Below are positions 9,983-19,055 of a DNA stretch of 64,000 nt, piece by piece. Location: the NCBI GenBank assembly GCA_030710605.1, contig CP092873.1, positions 186,001-250,000 on the forward strand, written 5' to 3'. Position numbers and translations under genes: made by a program. The first letter of the stretch is position 1; each line of letters opens with the position of its first letter. The notes under the pieces were generated by a model. It was not told where the DNA came from, ran no database searches, and saw only the letters and a list, made by a program, of their open reading frames with translations. The DNA is from Cordylochernes scorpioides (Eukaryota > Arthropoda > Arachnida > Pseudoscorpiones > Chernetidae).

Positions 9983-11554
9983 CTAGCGGATGTGCCCGGC
10001 TTCGCCCGGGTTTTACCCGAGTGAATGTTTGTCTAACGAACATTTGTTAAAACAATTCTCTATAAACTTATAAAACGTACTCGGCTTCGCCCGGGGTTTT
10101 ACCCGAGTAAAGGTTTGTCTAGCGAACATTTGTTAAAACAATTCTCTAAAAACTTATTTAAAAAAAAAGATATATTTTGATAATTTGAAACTCGTAAATT
10201 TGAATCTCTCGATATATTGTTATCATCGTCACAATGGGGGCGCTGCTTGCGAGTTAAATCTACAAATCTGCAAATAACTCTAAGGATATTCAAGATATTC
10301 AGGAAATTATTTTTCAAAAACCTTCCCGGTGATATACCTAATAATATCCCAAAATTTCACGGCGATTGGATGTATGGTTTTTGAATCTATAGAGGCAGAC
10401 AAACAGACAGACAGACATTCAATTTTATATATATAGATAGATTCACTCTTCATTGTTGGCTTTTTATCCTACATTCATTCTTCATTGTTGGCTTTTTATA
10501 TTACATTCACTCTTCATTGTTGGCTTTTTATCTTACATTCACTCTGTTGGCTTTTTATATTACATTTACTCTTCATTGTTGGCTTTTCATCTTACATTCA
10601 CTCTTCATTGTTGGCTTTTTATATTATATTTACTCTTCAATGTTGGCTTTTCATCTTACATTCATTCTTCATTGTTGGCTTTTTATATTATATTTACTAT
10701 TCATTGTTGGCTTTTTATCTTACATTCATTCTTCATTGTTGGCTTTTTATATTACATTTACTATTCATTGTTGGCTTTTTATCTTACATTCACTCTTCAT
10801 TGTTGGCTTTTTATCTTACATTCATTCTTCATTGTTGGCTTTTTATATTACATTCACTCTTCATTGTTGGCTTTTTATCTTACATTCATTCTTCATTGTT
10901 GGCTTTTTAAATTATATTTACTCTTCATTGTTGGATTTTTATCTTACATTCACTCTTCATTGTTGGCTTTTTATATTATATTTACTCTTCATTGTTGGCT
11001 TTTTATCTTACATTCATTCTTCATTGTTGGCTTTTTATATTATATTTACTCTTCATTGTTGGATTTTTATCTCACATTCATTCTTCATTGTTGGCTTTTT
11101 ATATTACATTTATCCGAGTGAAAGTTTGCCTAACGAATATTATATATTATGAAGTATAATAAACAATGTTAAAGATTAGTTTTAATTATTAATCAAGATT
11201 GTGTGTGAATATGTGAGAAAGATGTAATATCGTTGTTGTTTTCTTGGCCGACTGTTTTACATATGGTGTTATCTTAAAATTGCTTGTTTTGAATATTTTT
11301 TTAGATTGAGTTGAATGAATTGCTGATTTTTTTTGTATTTATATATAAATAAAATTAACTCTGTTGATTTTTTTTGTATTTAATCGATAACAGCTAAGTT
11401 ACGCATGTTAATGTTAGGGAAAATATTTTGATGTTAAGCAAAACCTGCTCCATCTCGTTTTACATAAATGTTGAAAATTTGGTTGAAATTGATGCATTGT
11501 AACGAAAGTTTTTAGTGATGTCCTCTTATGAAATTTGCATTTTATTAATATAGA
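9983..11554 (-). mobile_element. Non-autonomous Helitron H1 with internal minisatellite
   Basis: Read on the minus strand it starts TCTATATTAATAAAATGC (11554) and ends with a GC hairpin, 8 bases and CTAG (9983), inserted between A and T. The ends are the same as in the copy at 62416-63617, whose empty site is known. It contains the ~32 bp minisatellite at 10441-11112. No Rep/helicase coding. Confidence 0.85.
10441..11112. repeat. 32-bp minisatellite (~21 units) inside Helitron H1
   Basis: Head-to-tail units close to TTCATTGTTGGCTTTTTAT plus a 13-base variable part (TATTACATT or CTTACATTC type). Because 32 is not a multiple of 3 and the unit has no stop on the plus strand, all three plus frames stay open (up to 222 codons) and encode a 32-residue hydrophobic repeat. 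This is a property of the repeat and not evidence of a gene. Confidence 0.9.
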
Positions 11555-11659
11555 TATAGTCACGACCGTCTTTCCTCATCGGCCGCCTCTGTCACGGATG
11601 CGCGCGCACAGGGAGGTCAGGTGCTCGCCGGCAGCCAATAAAAATAAAAAAATAAAAAC

Positions 11660-11746
11660 TCCCTCGAGCCGGATTTGAACCAGCGACCTAAGGATCACCG
11701 TTGTAACATCTACAGTCCTCCGCTTTGCCAACTGAGCTATCGAGGG
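11660..11746 (-). tRNA. tRNA-Tyr (GTA) with intron, second copy, slightly degraded
   Basis: Same architecture as the gene at 9645-9733, with a 14-base intron. One D-stem base is changed (GCAAAGC instead of GCAGAGC), giving a C-A mismatch. Box A and box B are intact. The terminator is TTTTTATTTTTTT. Probably a decaying duplicate produced when the carrier Helitron copied itself. Confidence 0.75.
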
Positions 11747-11820
11747 ATACAAACTGTATGAATAAGTTTACCTTATAAAGTCAACTAATCCTATTTCTAC
11801 ACAAAATGCACTCTCATACA

Positions 11821-12157
11821 TCTACTTATATAATTGCCTTATTCTGTCTGTGTGAAGTTCACTGTGTGAAGTTCATGGATAGATTTTGGTCATCAACGCG
11901 CGCATCATCATTATGATCATTATCATTATCTAATGATAATTATTATTATTATCTACTTATATAATTGCCTTATTTTGTCTGTGTGAAGTTCACTGTGTGA
12001 AGTTCACGGATAGATTTTGGTCATCAACGCGTGCATCATTATGATCATTATCATTATCTAATGATAATAATAATAATTATTATTATCTACTTATATAATT
12101 GTCTTATTCTGTCTATATGAAGTTCACTGTGTGAAGTTCACGGATAGATTTTGGTCA
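11821..12157. repeat. Tandem copies of a Helitron 5' end (~131-134 bp units)
   Basis: TCTACTTATATAATTG recurs at 11821, 11952 and 12086, each followed by TCTGTCTGTGTGAAGTTCAC-type sequence, TAGATTTTGGTCA and (in the first two units) a small ATTATC/GATAAT palindrome. The TC start and AT-rich terminus look like a Helitron 5' end copied in tandem. An inverted piece of the same unit lies at 62983-63053. Confidence 0.7.
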
Positions 12158-12178
12158 GAATGGATAAAATAAAAAAGT

Positions 12179-12252
12179 GTCAAGGAATGGGAATCGAACC
12201 CACGACCTTCCGCTTACCGGGCAGATGCCATGACCACTAGGCTACCCTGGAC
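12179..12252 (-). tRNA. tRNA-like sequence (pseudo-tRNA or SINE head)
   Basis: On the minus strand 74 bases fold like a tRNA: acceptor GTCCAGG/CCTTGAC with one mismatch, D arm GCC/GGC, anticodon stem TCTGC/GCGGA with loop CCGGTAA, T arm GTGGG/CCCAT with box B GGGTTCGATTCCC. Position 33 is C rather than T and the would-be anticodon is GGT. This is abnormal, so a tRNA-derived repeat is more likely than a working gene. A related half is embedded in the palindrome at 32229-32628. Confidence 0.5.
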
Positions 12253-12380
12253 ATATTTTCCGTTCATAAAGTTAAGAATAAAAAAATAAATCTATATATA
12301 GAATTGCATTATTCTGTCTGAAGCTCACGGATAGAATGCGCGCCCATTGGCTGCCGGCGAACACGTGTCCTCCCTGCCCC

Positions 12381-12815
12381 CCTCTAGACAACCCTGTTAT
12401 CAGCTGTGTGATACATACACCTGTCTATAGCGGCCATTCTAGACAACCCTTTTATCAGCAGTGTGTTACATCCACCTGTCTATACAGACCACCCTGTCTA
12501 TAGCGACCACTGACCACCCTGCCTATAGCGACCACTCTAGACAACCCTGTTATCAGCTGTGTGATACATACACCTGTCTATAGCGGCCACTCTAGACAAC
12601 CCTGTTATCAGCTGTGTGATACATCCACCTGTCTATACAGACCACCCTGTCTATAGCGGTCACTTTAGGCAACCCTGTTATCATCAGTGTGTTACATTCA
12701 CCTGTCTATACAGACCACCCTGTCTATAGCGGTCACTTTAGGCAACCCTGTTATCAGCAGTGTGATACATACACCTGTCTATACAGACCACCCTGTCTAT
12801 AGCGACCACCCAAGA
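12381..12815. repeat. Minisatellite of CTGTCTATAGCG / CAACCCTGTTATCAGC units
   Basis: Irregular head-to-tail units of roughly 55-90 bp built from CTAGACAACCCTGTTATCAG, TGTGATACATACACCTGTC and TATACAGACCACCCTGTC, with internal expansions. Lies in the distal part of Helitron T2. No coding signal. Confidence 0.8.
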
Positions 12816-13455
12816 CAACGTTTTTAAAATATATTCGCACTCGGGTAAAACCCGGGCGTTGCCCGGGCCATTCGTCTAGTATTTTAATATAAGAATAAAA
12901 TATGATATTCATTAAATAGGTATTTAATTTTTAGTATCTCATTTATATTTATTCGAATTTTATATTTGAACGATAGGCTCATTATTTCATTTAATGCTTA
13001 TATATCGTATATACCGTTTTGCACAATTATTTATTCTTTTTTATTTAAAGTACAATACTTAAATGAAAATAATACTTACCTGGCATCGGTGTCACGGAGC
13101 TCAAGATTCCCGTGCCCTCAGGAGAGGCCTTTCCATTGCACTTTGGAATGGCTGACCCTGACCACTTTCCCAAATCGGGATAGCTGGGGTGCGACAGTCA
13201 TGAACCGGGATTGAATCCCGCGTTTAAATTTTGTTTAATATGTGAATAACTTTCACATATTATTCATTGTTCAATTATCATGAACTAGGTTGCTCTTGCT
13301 GAGCGGTACCTATTTATGTGATTTGAACCAGAAATGAAAATATGTTTCTTATACAATCAAATTATAATTGTAACGAATAGTATTTGAATTAAAACGATTT
13401 TAAAATATATACGCACTCGGGTAAAACCCGGGCGTTGCCTGGGCCATTCGTCTAG

Positions 13456-13669
13456 TATATGAATAAATATAAATTGATGATGATAATATTAGCTAGCATA
13501 TGTTAATTAACGATTTGGCAACGTAGTTAGTGCCTTCTTGATCCTTTCTTGTTTTTCGTATTTCTTCTTAATCCTTAAATTTTACTTTTGTACTTTCTAT
13601 GCATAAAGATAATATTAAAAAATATATTTAAGTAACATTTTCTCTTTTTTACCCCCAAAAACACCAACA
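13456..13669 (+). repeat. copia 3' LTR, second fragment
   Basis: Resumes at TATATGAATAAATATAAATT and ends CACCAACA, then AATAG (13670-13674), the second copy of the target site duplication. Confidence 0.88.
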
Positions 13670-13674
13670 AATAG

Positions 13675-14595
13675 GCCAGTTAATCACGTCACAGGCTTTG
13701 TGCTGGACGTGAGGTCTTTGGCATTTCGGGCTTTGTGCTGAATGTCGTATTTACTCATACACTGGCTATGAACCATGATGAGTTGGATGATGTGTTCATC
13801 CTGGAGAACCAACCCAGCCCAGTCAGCCTTTATAAAGGACTTTCTACCAGACGTACTATGGTAGTCATTGATAAAATACTATTTTATTTTATTAGGTATT
13901 AAGCAAGTTTAGAGCTTGATCATGTTAGTTTAAATTAGTTAGTAGCAAACCCATATAGAATTGGACATGTTTCAACGAAAAAGGTATGGAACTGATAGAG
14001 ATAAATTTTGACTGACAGGCACCGGGTCAAGTCGGATGTGAAGTCATTTTTTTTTCACCCCAGTTTGAATTCATTATAGTTCAGGTTTGAATTCATTATT
14101 GGCTTTTTATTTAATTTTAGTTTGAATTCATTATAGTTCAGATTATTATTAATTATTGGCTCTTTTATTATTATTTTTTAGTCACTAAGCATTATTTTTA
14201 AACTAGTAGGTATGCACCTTCCACAAATGTGCCAAATTTTACATATAAATAGATGTATATATATTTATAACCCTTGTGTTCCAGGCACCCTAAGACACCG
14301 GATATATTTATCACAATTGGGTGTATTAATCAATAACCATAAGAAACCTCTTTATAATTTGTTTATTCCTATTGTTACTATCCGTGTCACAGTGTGAAAT
14401 TAAAAAGCCAGTCTTGCATTCAACTGGCGAATAAATAGAATGCATGGCGCCCTTTGTTTTGATATATATATATTTTTATAGACAGTGCTATTGTTTCCTC
14501 TAATCCAGAGCATTCCACGACCTCTCTTTTTGACCCCGGAGATTTTGTCCTGCTCCCTCGCAAGCCCAAATCCCGTGGTCTTGGCGGGGAAGGAC
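13675..14595. repeat. Duplicated block, copy 1, segment after the copia insertion
   Basis: Corresponds to 60604-61625. It includes short tandem units containing TTTGAATTCATTATAGTTCA, which are more numerous in copy 2 (61020-61180). A short frame just before 14596 (GDFVLLPRKPKSRG on the plus strand) vaguely resembles an integrase tail, but this is too weak to call. Confidence 0.7.
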
Positions 14596-15566
14596 TGTAA
14601 AGGCCACTCCTGGGGCCTCCACAAAGTTCACCCACAGTACCTAATAGAAAGCTGGTGGAAAATGATGAAGCTGCCTCGACAAGAAAGAAGAGGACTTCGA
14701 GCATTCTTCATTGTCAAACCAGCCCATCTCTTCACCTCCTTTTATTCCTAATTTTGTATATAACTTATAATATTATAATAAGTTAGGATCAGACAGGACG
14801 TAGCCACGCAATAATATTTCTTGCATTCTTGCCTGAAAGCTTGTTTTTTACCATTAAAAGAAAATCACCACGTTTTTATCGCCTTCATTTCAAATATTAT
14901 AATAAATTTCCTTTTTTTTAATAAGCAGCTATTTTGTTTTTAATATTTTCAAATAATATTTGTTAATTAAAATAATATTTTGAATAATAATTTTAATTAT
15001 AATTTTTTATTTTAAATTTTTTTTTTAATTTTTTAAATTTGGAATATTATAGAATTTTTATTTTTTTTATCACAGAGGGTGACCAGATAAAGATTTATTA
15101 TTATTTTTTGTCATGATTTTTTTTGGTCACCCTGGGAAAAAAGTGAGTGACAGTCAGTCTTGGAGAGAGATAGGAGAGTCAGGCTCGTGAGAAATTAACC
15201 AAAAATGTAGTTCTACAAGATTTTAGTGGAAGGAATTTTCCTGCCATCCAACTGAAGCACTAAGTCAAGTAACTTTCAATAATTATTTTTAAACAGGTTA
15301 TATTCATGTATATTCTCCCAATCTATCCTCATTGCCCGTTTTATTTATTTTTATTTCTCATCTTTGTGTGACCGTTTCAAGAGATAAATAAATATATTGT
15401 AGTCTTAATCAGAACTTATAGTTGTCTATTTTTTTTAACCCCAGTGCGCGCAGGATATATGCAAATTATATTATTCTATATAGCAGGATGTATATTTTGT
15501 GAACTCCCTGAGAACGAAAGAGCCTTCATGGATTTCGGGACGAAAGCGTCAGAAATCAGCTCATCA
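14596..15566 (+). repeat. LTR-like repeat, copy A (971 bp)
   Basis: Starts TGTAAAGGCCACTCCTGGGG and ends CAGCTCATCA; three relatives are at 37523, 49225 and 61626. TG...CA ends, an AATAAA signal in the distal third (GAGATAAATAAATATATTG) and the 4 bp duplication around copy C suggest a solo LTR of an unidentified element. It also has an internal AGGGTGACC/GGTCACCCT inverted pair. Confidence 0.6.
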
Positions 15567-16254
15567 GTTGTATGCTTATGTAGAAGAGTTTACAGTACCT
15601 GAAAGCTTGAGAGAACATTTGATAAGGTTAGAAACTCAATCTCGAGGCTGTTTGTTTATTGTAATTTAAATAAGGTGACAATGTAATATTTGGAGCATCG
15701 AGGGACTTGATATCTTTAAGGAGATTGCTTTGATGGTCATTGGGATGAGGATCTTCATTTCAAGTTGTGGATGTTTTTTAAATATCTATCAATGCCTTTT
15801 TATTATTAATCAAGGCATCCAATTGTTGGCATGTCTTAGACACACAGCTGCTGACTCTCCTGTGCTACAGTTTACATTGTCAAGGTTTTACACAGAGGCT
15901 TCCTTACTTATTTGCTAGATTGGTTTGTTTAACATTTTTTTGTCAGTAAGACTGTTTGTCGCAGGTACTGGGGTGGCGGGGAGCACAAGCTTGCTACTCT
16001 CACTAGTGAGACTCCTCTACCAGGGGTTCTTTAGCTGCCCCAGTGTTCTGTAGGCAGAGTCTCCACAGTGGTCGAGCTTTTGGCTCCATGGGAGAAGAAG
16101 GCTGGAGTAGCTCCCCCATACCTTGATGTCGAGGCACATCAGGAGTGAGCAGATCTTTAGCTCTGTCCAGCATCACATTCTGCATTCAAGTTTACCCTCC
16201 TCCCCCAATGGTGGTACATATATGGAAGATAGAATTCCCTTGCTCATTCTTAAC
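15567..16254. other. End of duplicated block then plain spacer
   Basis: From 15567 to at least about 15860 the sequence matches 63706-64000, so the duplication runs past the window end in copy 2. The remainder up to 16254 shows no gene and no recognisable repeat. Confidence 0.6.
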
Positions 16255-16267
16255 TTGGAGTGATGAT

Positions 16268-16420
16268 GATAAGGCCCAATTTTGATTATAGATTAAAACT
16301 ACAAGGTAATAAGACCAAATCTAAATAAATTAATAGTGTGTGACAAAATTGGGTAACAACGCTGTTACCGAAACATCACCCACTATTAATTTATCTGGCT
16401 TTGGTCTTATTACCTTGTAG
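16268..16420. repeat. Palindromic retroposon-like repeat, copy b
   Basis: Same family as 8621-8777. Left tail GATAAGGCCCAATTTTGATT; core with AACAACGCTGTTACC; right end CCTTGTAG. Flanked by a 13 bp direct repeat with one mismatch (TTGGAGTGATGAT at 16255-16267, TTGGAATGATGAT at 16421-16433). Confidence 0.8.
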
Positions 16421-16531
16421 TTGGAATGATGATATAAAAAACTTTTTTTATAAAGGACAAATTTGCTTCAAATTGTCCTCGGTACAGACAGTGAAATTGT
16501 CATCATTATCAGCCCTAATTATTTTGTTCTA

Positions 16532-16673
16532 AACACAAGGTAATAAGACCAAATCCAAATAAATAAATAGTGTGTGACGTTTCGGTAACAGCTTTGTTAC
16601 CAAAACGTCACACACTATTTATTTGGTCTTATTACCTTGTGTTTATAATCTATAATCTAAATTGTGCCTTATC
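16532..16673. repeat. Palindromic retroposon-like repeat, copy c (opposite orientation)
   Basis: Core GTTTCGGTAACAGCTTTGTT. The asymmetric tail AATTGTGCCTTATC is at the right end here, so this copy is inverted relative to copies a, b and d. Flanked by 15-16 bp direct repeats differing by one T (AATTATTTTGTTCTA at 16517-16531 and AATTTATTTTGTTCTA at 16674-16689). Confidence 0.82.
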
Positions 16674-17714
16674 AATTTATTTTGTTCTATTTATTCAAGG
16701 ACAAATTTCTACAACCACCATATAGAAGATGAAAAAATACATTTTATCTACTAATAATTGTTTGGAAGGCTTCACGATTTTGCGTGTCATCCTTGCGCAG
16801 AGGCGATATCGTAGCCCATGAGGATCTTCCGAGGCGCGATTATTGCTAGTTGAAAACTTTACCCAATGCTAATAATTGTTTTGGCAATGTGATTCTTTAG
16901 GTATATTTGTCAAACATCTACAGACCTTACTGCAAGGATAGGAATTAGATGAGCGTCCATTACAGTAAGGTCTGTAGTAGAGATAATAAATATAATAAGG
17001 GAAAGACATTGGCAAAAATTATTATAAAATTTCGTCGATAGATGGCAATTGAAATTGGGAGGGAATCAGTGGTGAACCTCCCACCACCAATTTGAAAAAT
17101 ACATTCCTGGTTTGGAAACAAAATAGTGGTCTGGTTGGTCAAAATGGAGGGAGTGTCCACCTCTAATAAGACAATCCCTCCCAATATATATTTTTCTTTC
17201 TGTTTGGTGATAGTAGATTTTTCATTTAAAGTAAAAAACAAACATAATTAGAGCTAATAATGAGGACAATTTTTCACAGATAGATGGCGCACTAAGTTAT
17301 TTTTAAATAGAGAAGACTCATCAATAGATATCAGGACTTCTTGTTTGGCAGCTGAGGGGAATATACAGCCGGCTGGTCACAGGGTGCCGGCTGGTGTCAC
17401 AGGGTCTAGAAGAGAGAGGCCAGAGAGATAAAAATTTATAAAACTTTATTTTATAATTGAGCATTGACCACTGCCGTGGCTTGGAAAAGTTCCTTCCGTC
17501 AACACAGTTGAAGGTGTTTTCTCTCAAAGCTCTTGTGAGAGGTTTCAAATTTTACTTTGGGGAATATTTTCCTTTCTTCAAAATATATTTACAAAAATTG
17601 TACTTATTGCACACCTGATAATTGTTTATAACTTAAAGATAAAAAAGAACAAAATGTTAACACCAAAACAACAAAAGAAAATAACAAATGACTTGAATAT
17701 TTTGAAATGTTTTG
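16674..17714. other. Spacer; only a short hairpin recognised
   Basis: About 1 kb without a supported gene. It contains the 15 bp inverted repeat at 16918-16977. Short ORFs on the minus strand (e.g. 16960-17241) have no recognisable motif. Confidence 0.5.
16918..16977. repeat. Perfect 15-bp inverted repeat with 30-nt loop
   Basis: CTACAGACCTTACTG (16918-16932) and its exact complement CAGTAAGGTCTGTAG (16963-16977). Could be a fold-back remnant or a structured RNA; nothing else supports either. Confidence 0.6.
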
Positions 17715-17779
17715 TTATGTGAAGCACACACAGAATTGGAATGAGTATTTTGCCCAGTTGAATGTAACAGTTCTAACAG

Positions 17780-18471
17780 ATCTGCAGGTTGTGAGTGGCT
17801 GCGGTGTGGCTGTGGAACTTCTTCCTGTGGTGGTGCAGCTGGGTCCTGTTGCCAGTCTTGAAGCTGCAGTCTGAGCAGCTTTACGGATTCTCCCCGGTGT
17901 GGATGCGCATGTGGGCGGTGAGGGCGGAGGTGTCCCCTGTCCTGTAGTCACAGTAGGGTCAGGCGTAGGGCTTCTCCCCCGTGTGGATCCGCTTGTGTCT
18001 GGACAGAGCTGAGGAGACGGCAGTCTTGTAGTCAGTCAGGGCTGGCAAATGGCTTCTCCCCTGTGTGGGTCCGCCTGTGCAGGACCAGGTGGGAGGACAC
18101 GGCGGACCTGTAGTCGCACTTGTCACAGGTGTAGGGTTTCTCCCCCTCATGCAGCCGTTTGTGTCTGGACAGAGCAGAGGAGTCCCCTGTCCTGTAGTCA
18201 CAGTAGGGGCAGGCGTAGGGCTTCTCCCCCGTGTGGATCCGCTTGTGTCTGGACAGAGATGTGGGGGCGGCAGTCTTGTAGTCACAGTAGGGGCAGGCGT
18301 AGGGCTTCTCCCCCGTGTGGATCCGCTTGTGTCTGGACAGAGATGTGGGGGCGGCAGTCTTGTAGTCGCAGTAGGGGCAGGCATATGGTTTCTCCCCCAC
18401 ATGCAGCCGCTTGTGTCTGGACAGAGAGGAGGTGTCCCCTGTCCTGTAGTCGCACATGTCACAGGTGTAGG
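17780..18471 (-). pseudogene. C2H2 zinc-finger array, C-terminal part (split by BEL, with stops)
   Basis: Minus-strand fingers of the type CPYCDYKTAAPTSLSRHKR joined by TGEKPYA linkers: about five complete fingers between 18457 and 18060, so a Kruppel-type DNA-binding protein family. At ~18030 a finger loses bases and shifts frame (GEKPFASPD then stop). In the other frame it continues with ALSRHKRIHTGEKPYA, then TGA where TGC (Cys) is expected, then another finger (CDYRTGDTSALTAHMRIHTG), TAA, and a last degenerate finger ending near 17780. The upstream half lies at 24906-25193 beyond the BEL element; the joined linker reads GEKPYTCDMC across the target site. Decay beyond the insertion suggests a pseudogene. 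Several fingers are near-identical, indicating recent internal duplication. Confidence 0.82.
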
Positions 18472-18937
18472 TGTTGTCTTTGTCTTAAATTTGAAAAAAA
18501 AGAAAGACAATACAAGGTCCCGATGGCTTAACCTGAACTAAACGCTCCTAGCTTTACTGTAAGGCTGGAAACCGACTTGAAAATTATAAATTGGTAAATC
18601 AATACCTTTGTTGCAGGGATCAGTAGAAGTGTCACAACGTTGGATGACGAGGCCTAAGTTAGTAAACAGTGATGAAGAATTAATACTTATTGAAAGAATA
18701 ATTAATATCACACAAATTAATATCAATACAAATGTTATTCGAAAACAATTATTAAAATTTATGAGGGATAGTTCCTTTTCTGGCCCGTCAAAACCAAACG
18801 TTAGCTCGAAAACAGCCTTTGTTTACCGGAACTTTTAGGGTTGATTCTTTGTTCTTGCTCGCGCATGCGCGGGGGCCGGCAGCCGGGCCGTGTTGCCACT
18901 GTTTGGTTGGTCCAAAAAAGTACATATTTTCGCGTCA
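18472..18937 (-). repeat. BEL LTR (3' LTR in element orientation)
   Basis: 466 bp, matching 24432-24905 with about seven substitutions and an 8-base length difference around GAAAGAATAATTAATATCAC. Confidence 0.9.
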
Positions 18938-19055
18938 CTCTCCCACCTTGACCTTTTGAACTTTGCTATAAGGTCAATACTAATTTAAAAAAAAACAAAG
19001 AAGGAATTATCTCAAATCTAACAGAATGTTTTATGATTAAATTTTCTCTCAAACT

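Larger units (their letters stand above)
11555..12882 (+). mobile_element. Non-autonomous Helitron T2, same family as T1
   Basis: Begins with the same TATAGTCACGACCGTC block as T1, carries the same antisense tRNA-Tyr, and ends with the same hairpin (CCCGGGCGTTGCCCGGG), 8 bases and CTAG at 12879-12882, followed by T. It is nested inside T1. Contains tandem copies of a Helitron 5' end, a tRNA-like sequence and a second minisatellite. Confidence 0.65.
9566..13455 (+). mobile_element. Non-autonomous Helitron T1 carrying tRNA-Tyr, with nested elements
   Basis: It splits the copia 3' LTR with no target duplication. The right end has the Helitron signature: a GC hairpin (CCCGGGCGTTGCCTGGG) then 8 bases, then CTAG (13452-13455), followed by host T. 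The left end (ACTATATATAGTCACGACCG) is not the canonical TC, so the exact 5' end is uncertain. No Rep/helicase frame is present. Inside lie a tRNA-Tyr gene, a minus-strand Helitron (9983-11554) and a second copy of the same family (T2). Confidence 0.7.
5135..13669 (+). mobile_element. Ty1/copia LTR retrotransposon, full-length but defective, carrying nested Helitrons
   Basis: It starts TGTTAGG and ends CCAACA, flanked by the 5 bp duplication AATAG at 5130-5134 and 13670-13674; copy 2 provides the empty site. Order on the plus strand: LTR, tRNA-iMet-type primer site, gag, protease, integrase, RT, RNase H, purine tract, LTR. This is the copia gene order (integrase before RT). The RT region is interrupted by a palindromic repeat and the 3' LTR by a Helitron cluster. 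Several catalytic residues are lost, so it is not autonomous. Confidence 0.92.

Noticed and set aside
10441-11112. CRISPR-like regular repeat array
   Set aside because: No unique spacers, no Cas genes, animal genome; it is a contiguous minisatellite.
10453-11152. Long overlapping plus-strand ORFs of 141-222 codons
   Set aside because: They follow entirely from a stop-free 32-bp tandem repeat inside a Helitron; all three frames are open, and composition and context give no sign of a gene.
12179-12252. Functional tRNA-Thr
   Set aside because: Anticodon loop CCGGTAA lacks the invariant T33 and the acceptor has a mismatch; a tRNA-derived repeat is more likely.
14400-14751. Short ORFs on both strands at 14400-14751 and 61432-61862
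   Set aside because: They lie in the repeat segment and the LTR-like element. The GDFVLLPRKP stretch hints at an integrase tail, but it stops at once, so no gene is called.
18049-18541. Plus-strand ORFs of ~158 codons over the zinc-finger region
   Set aside because: They are the antisense shadow of the repetitive C2H2 coding sequence on the minus strand.
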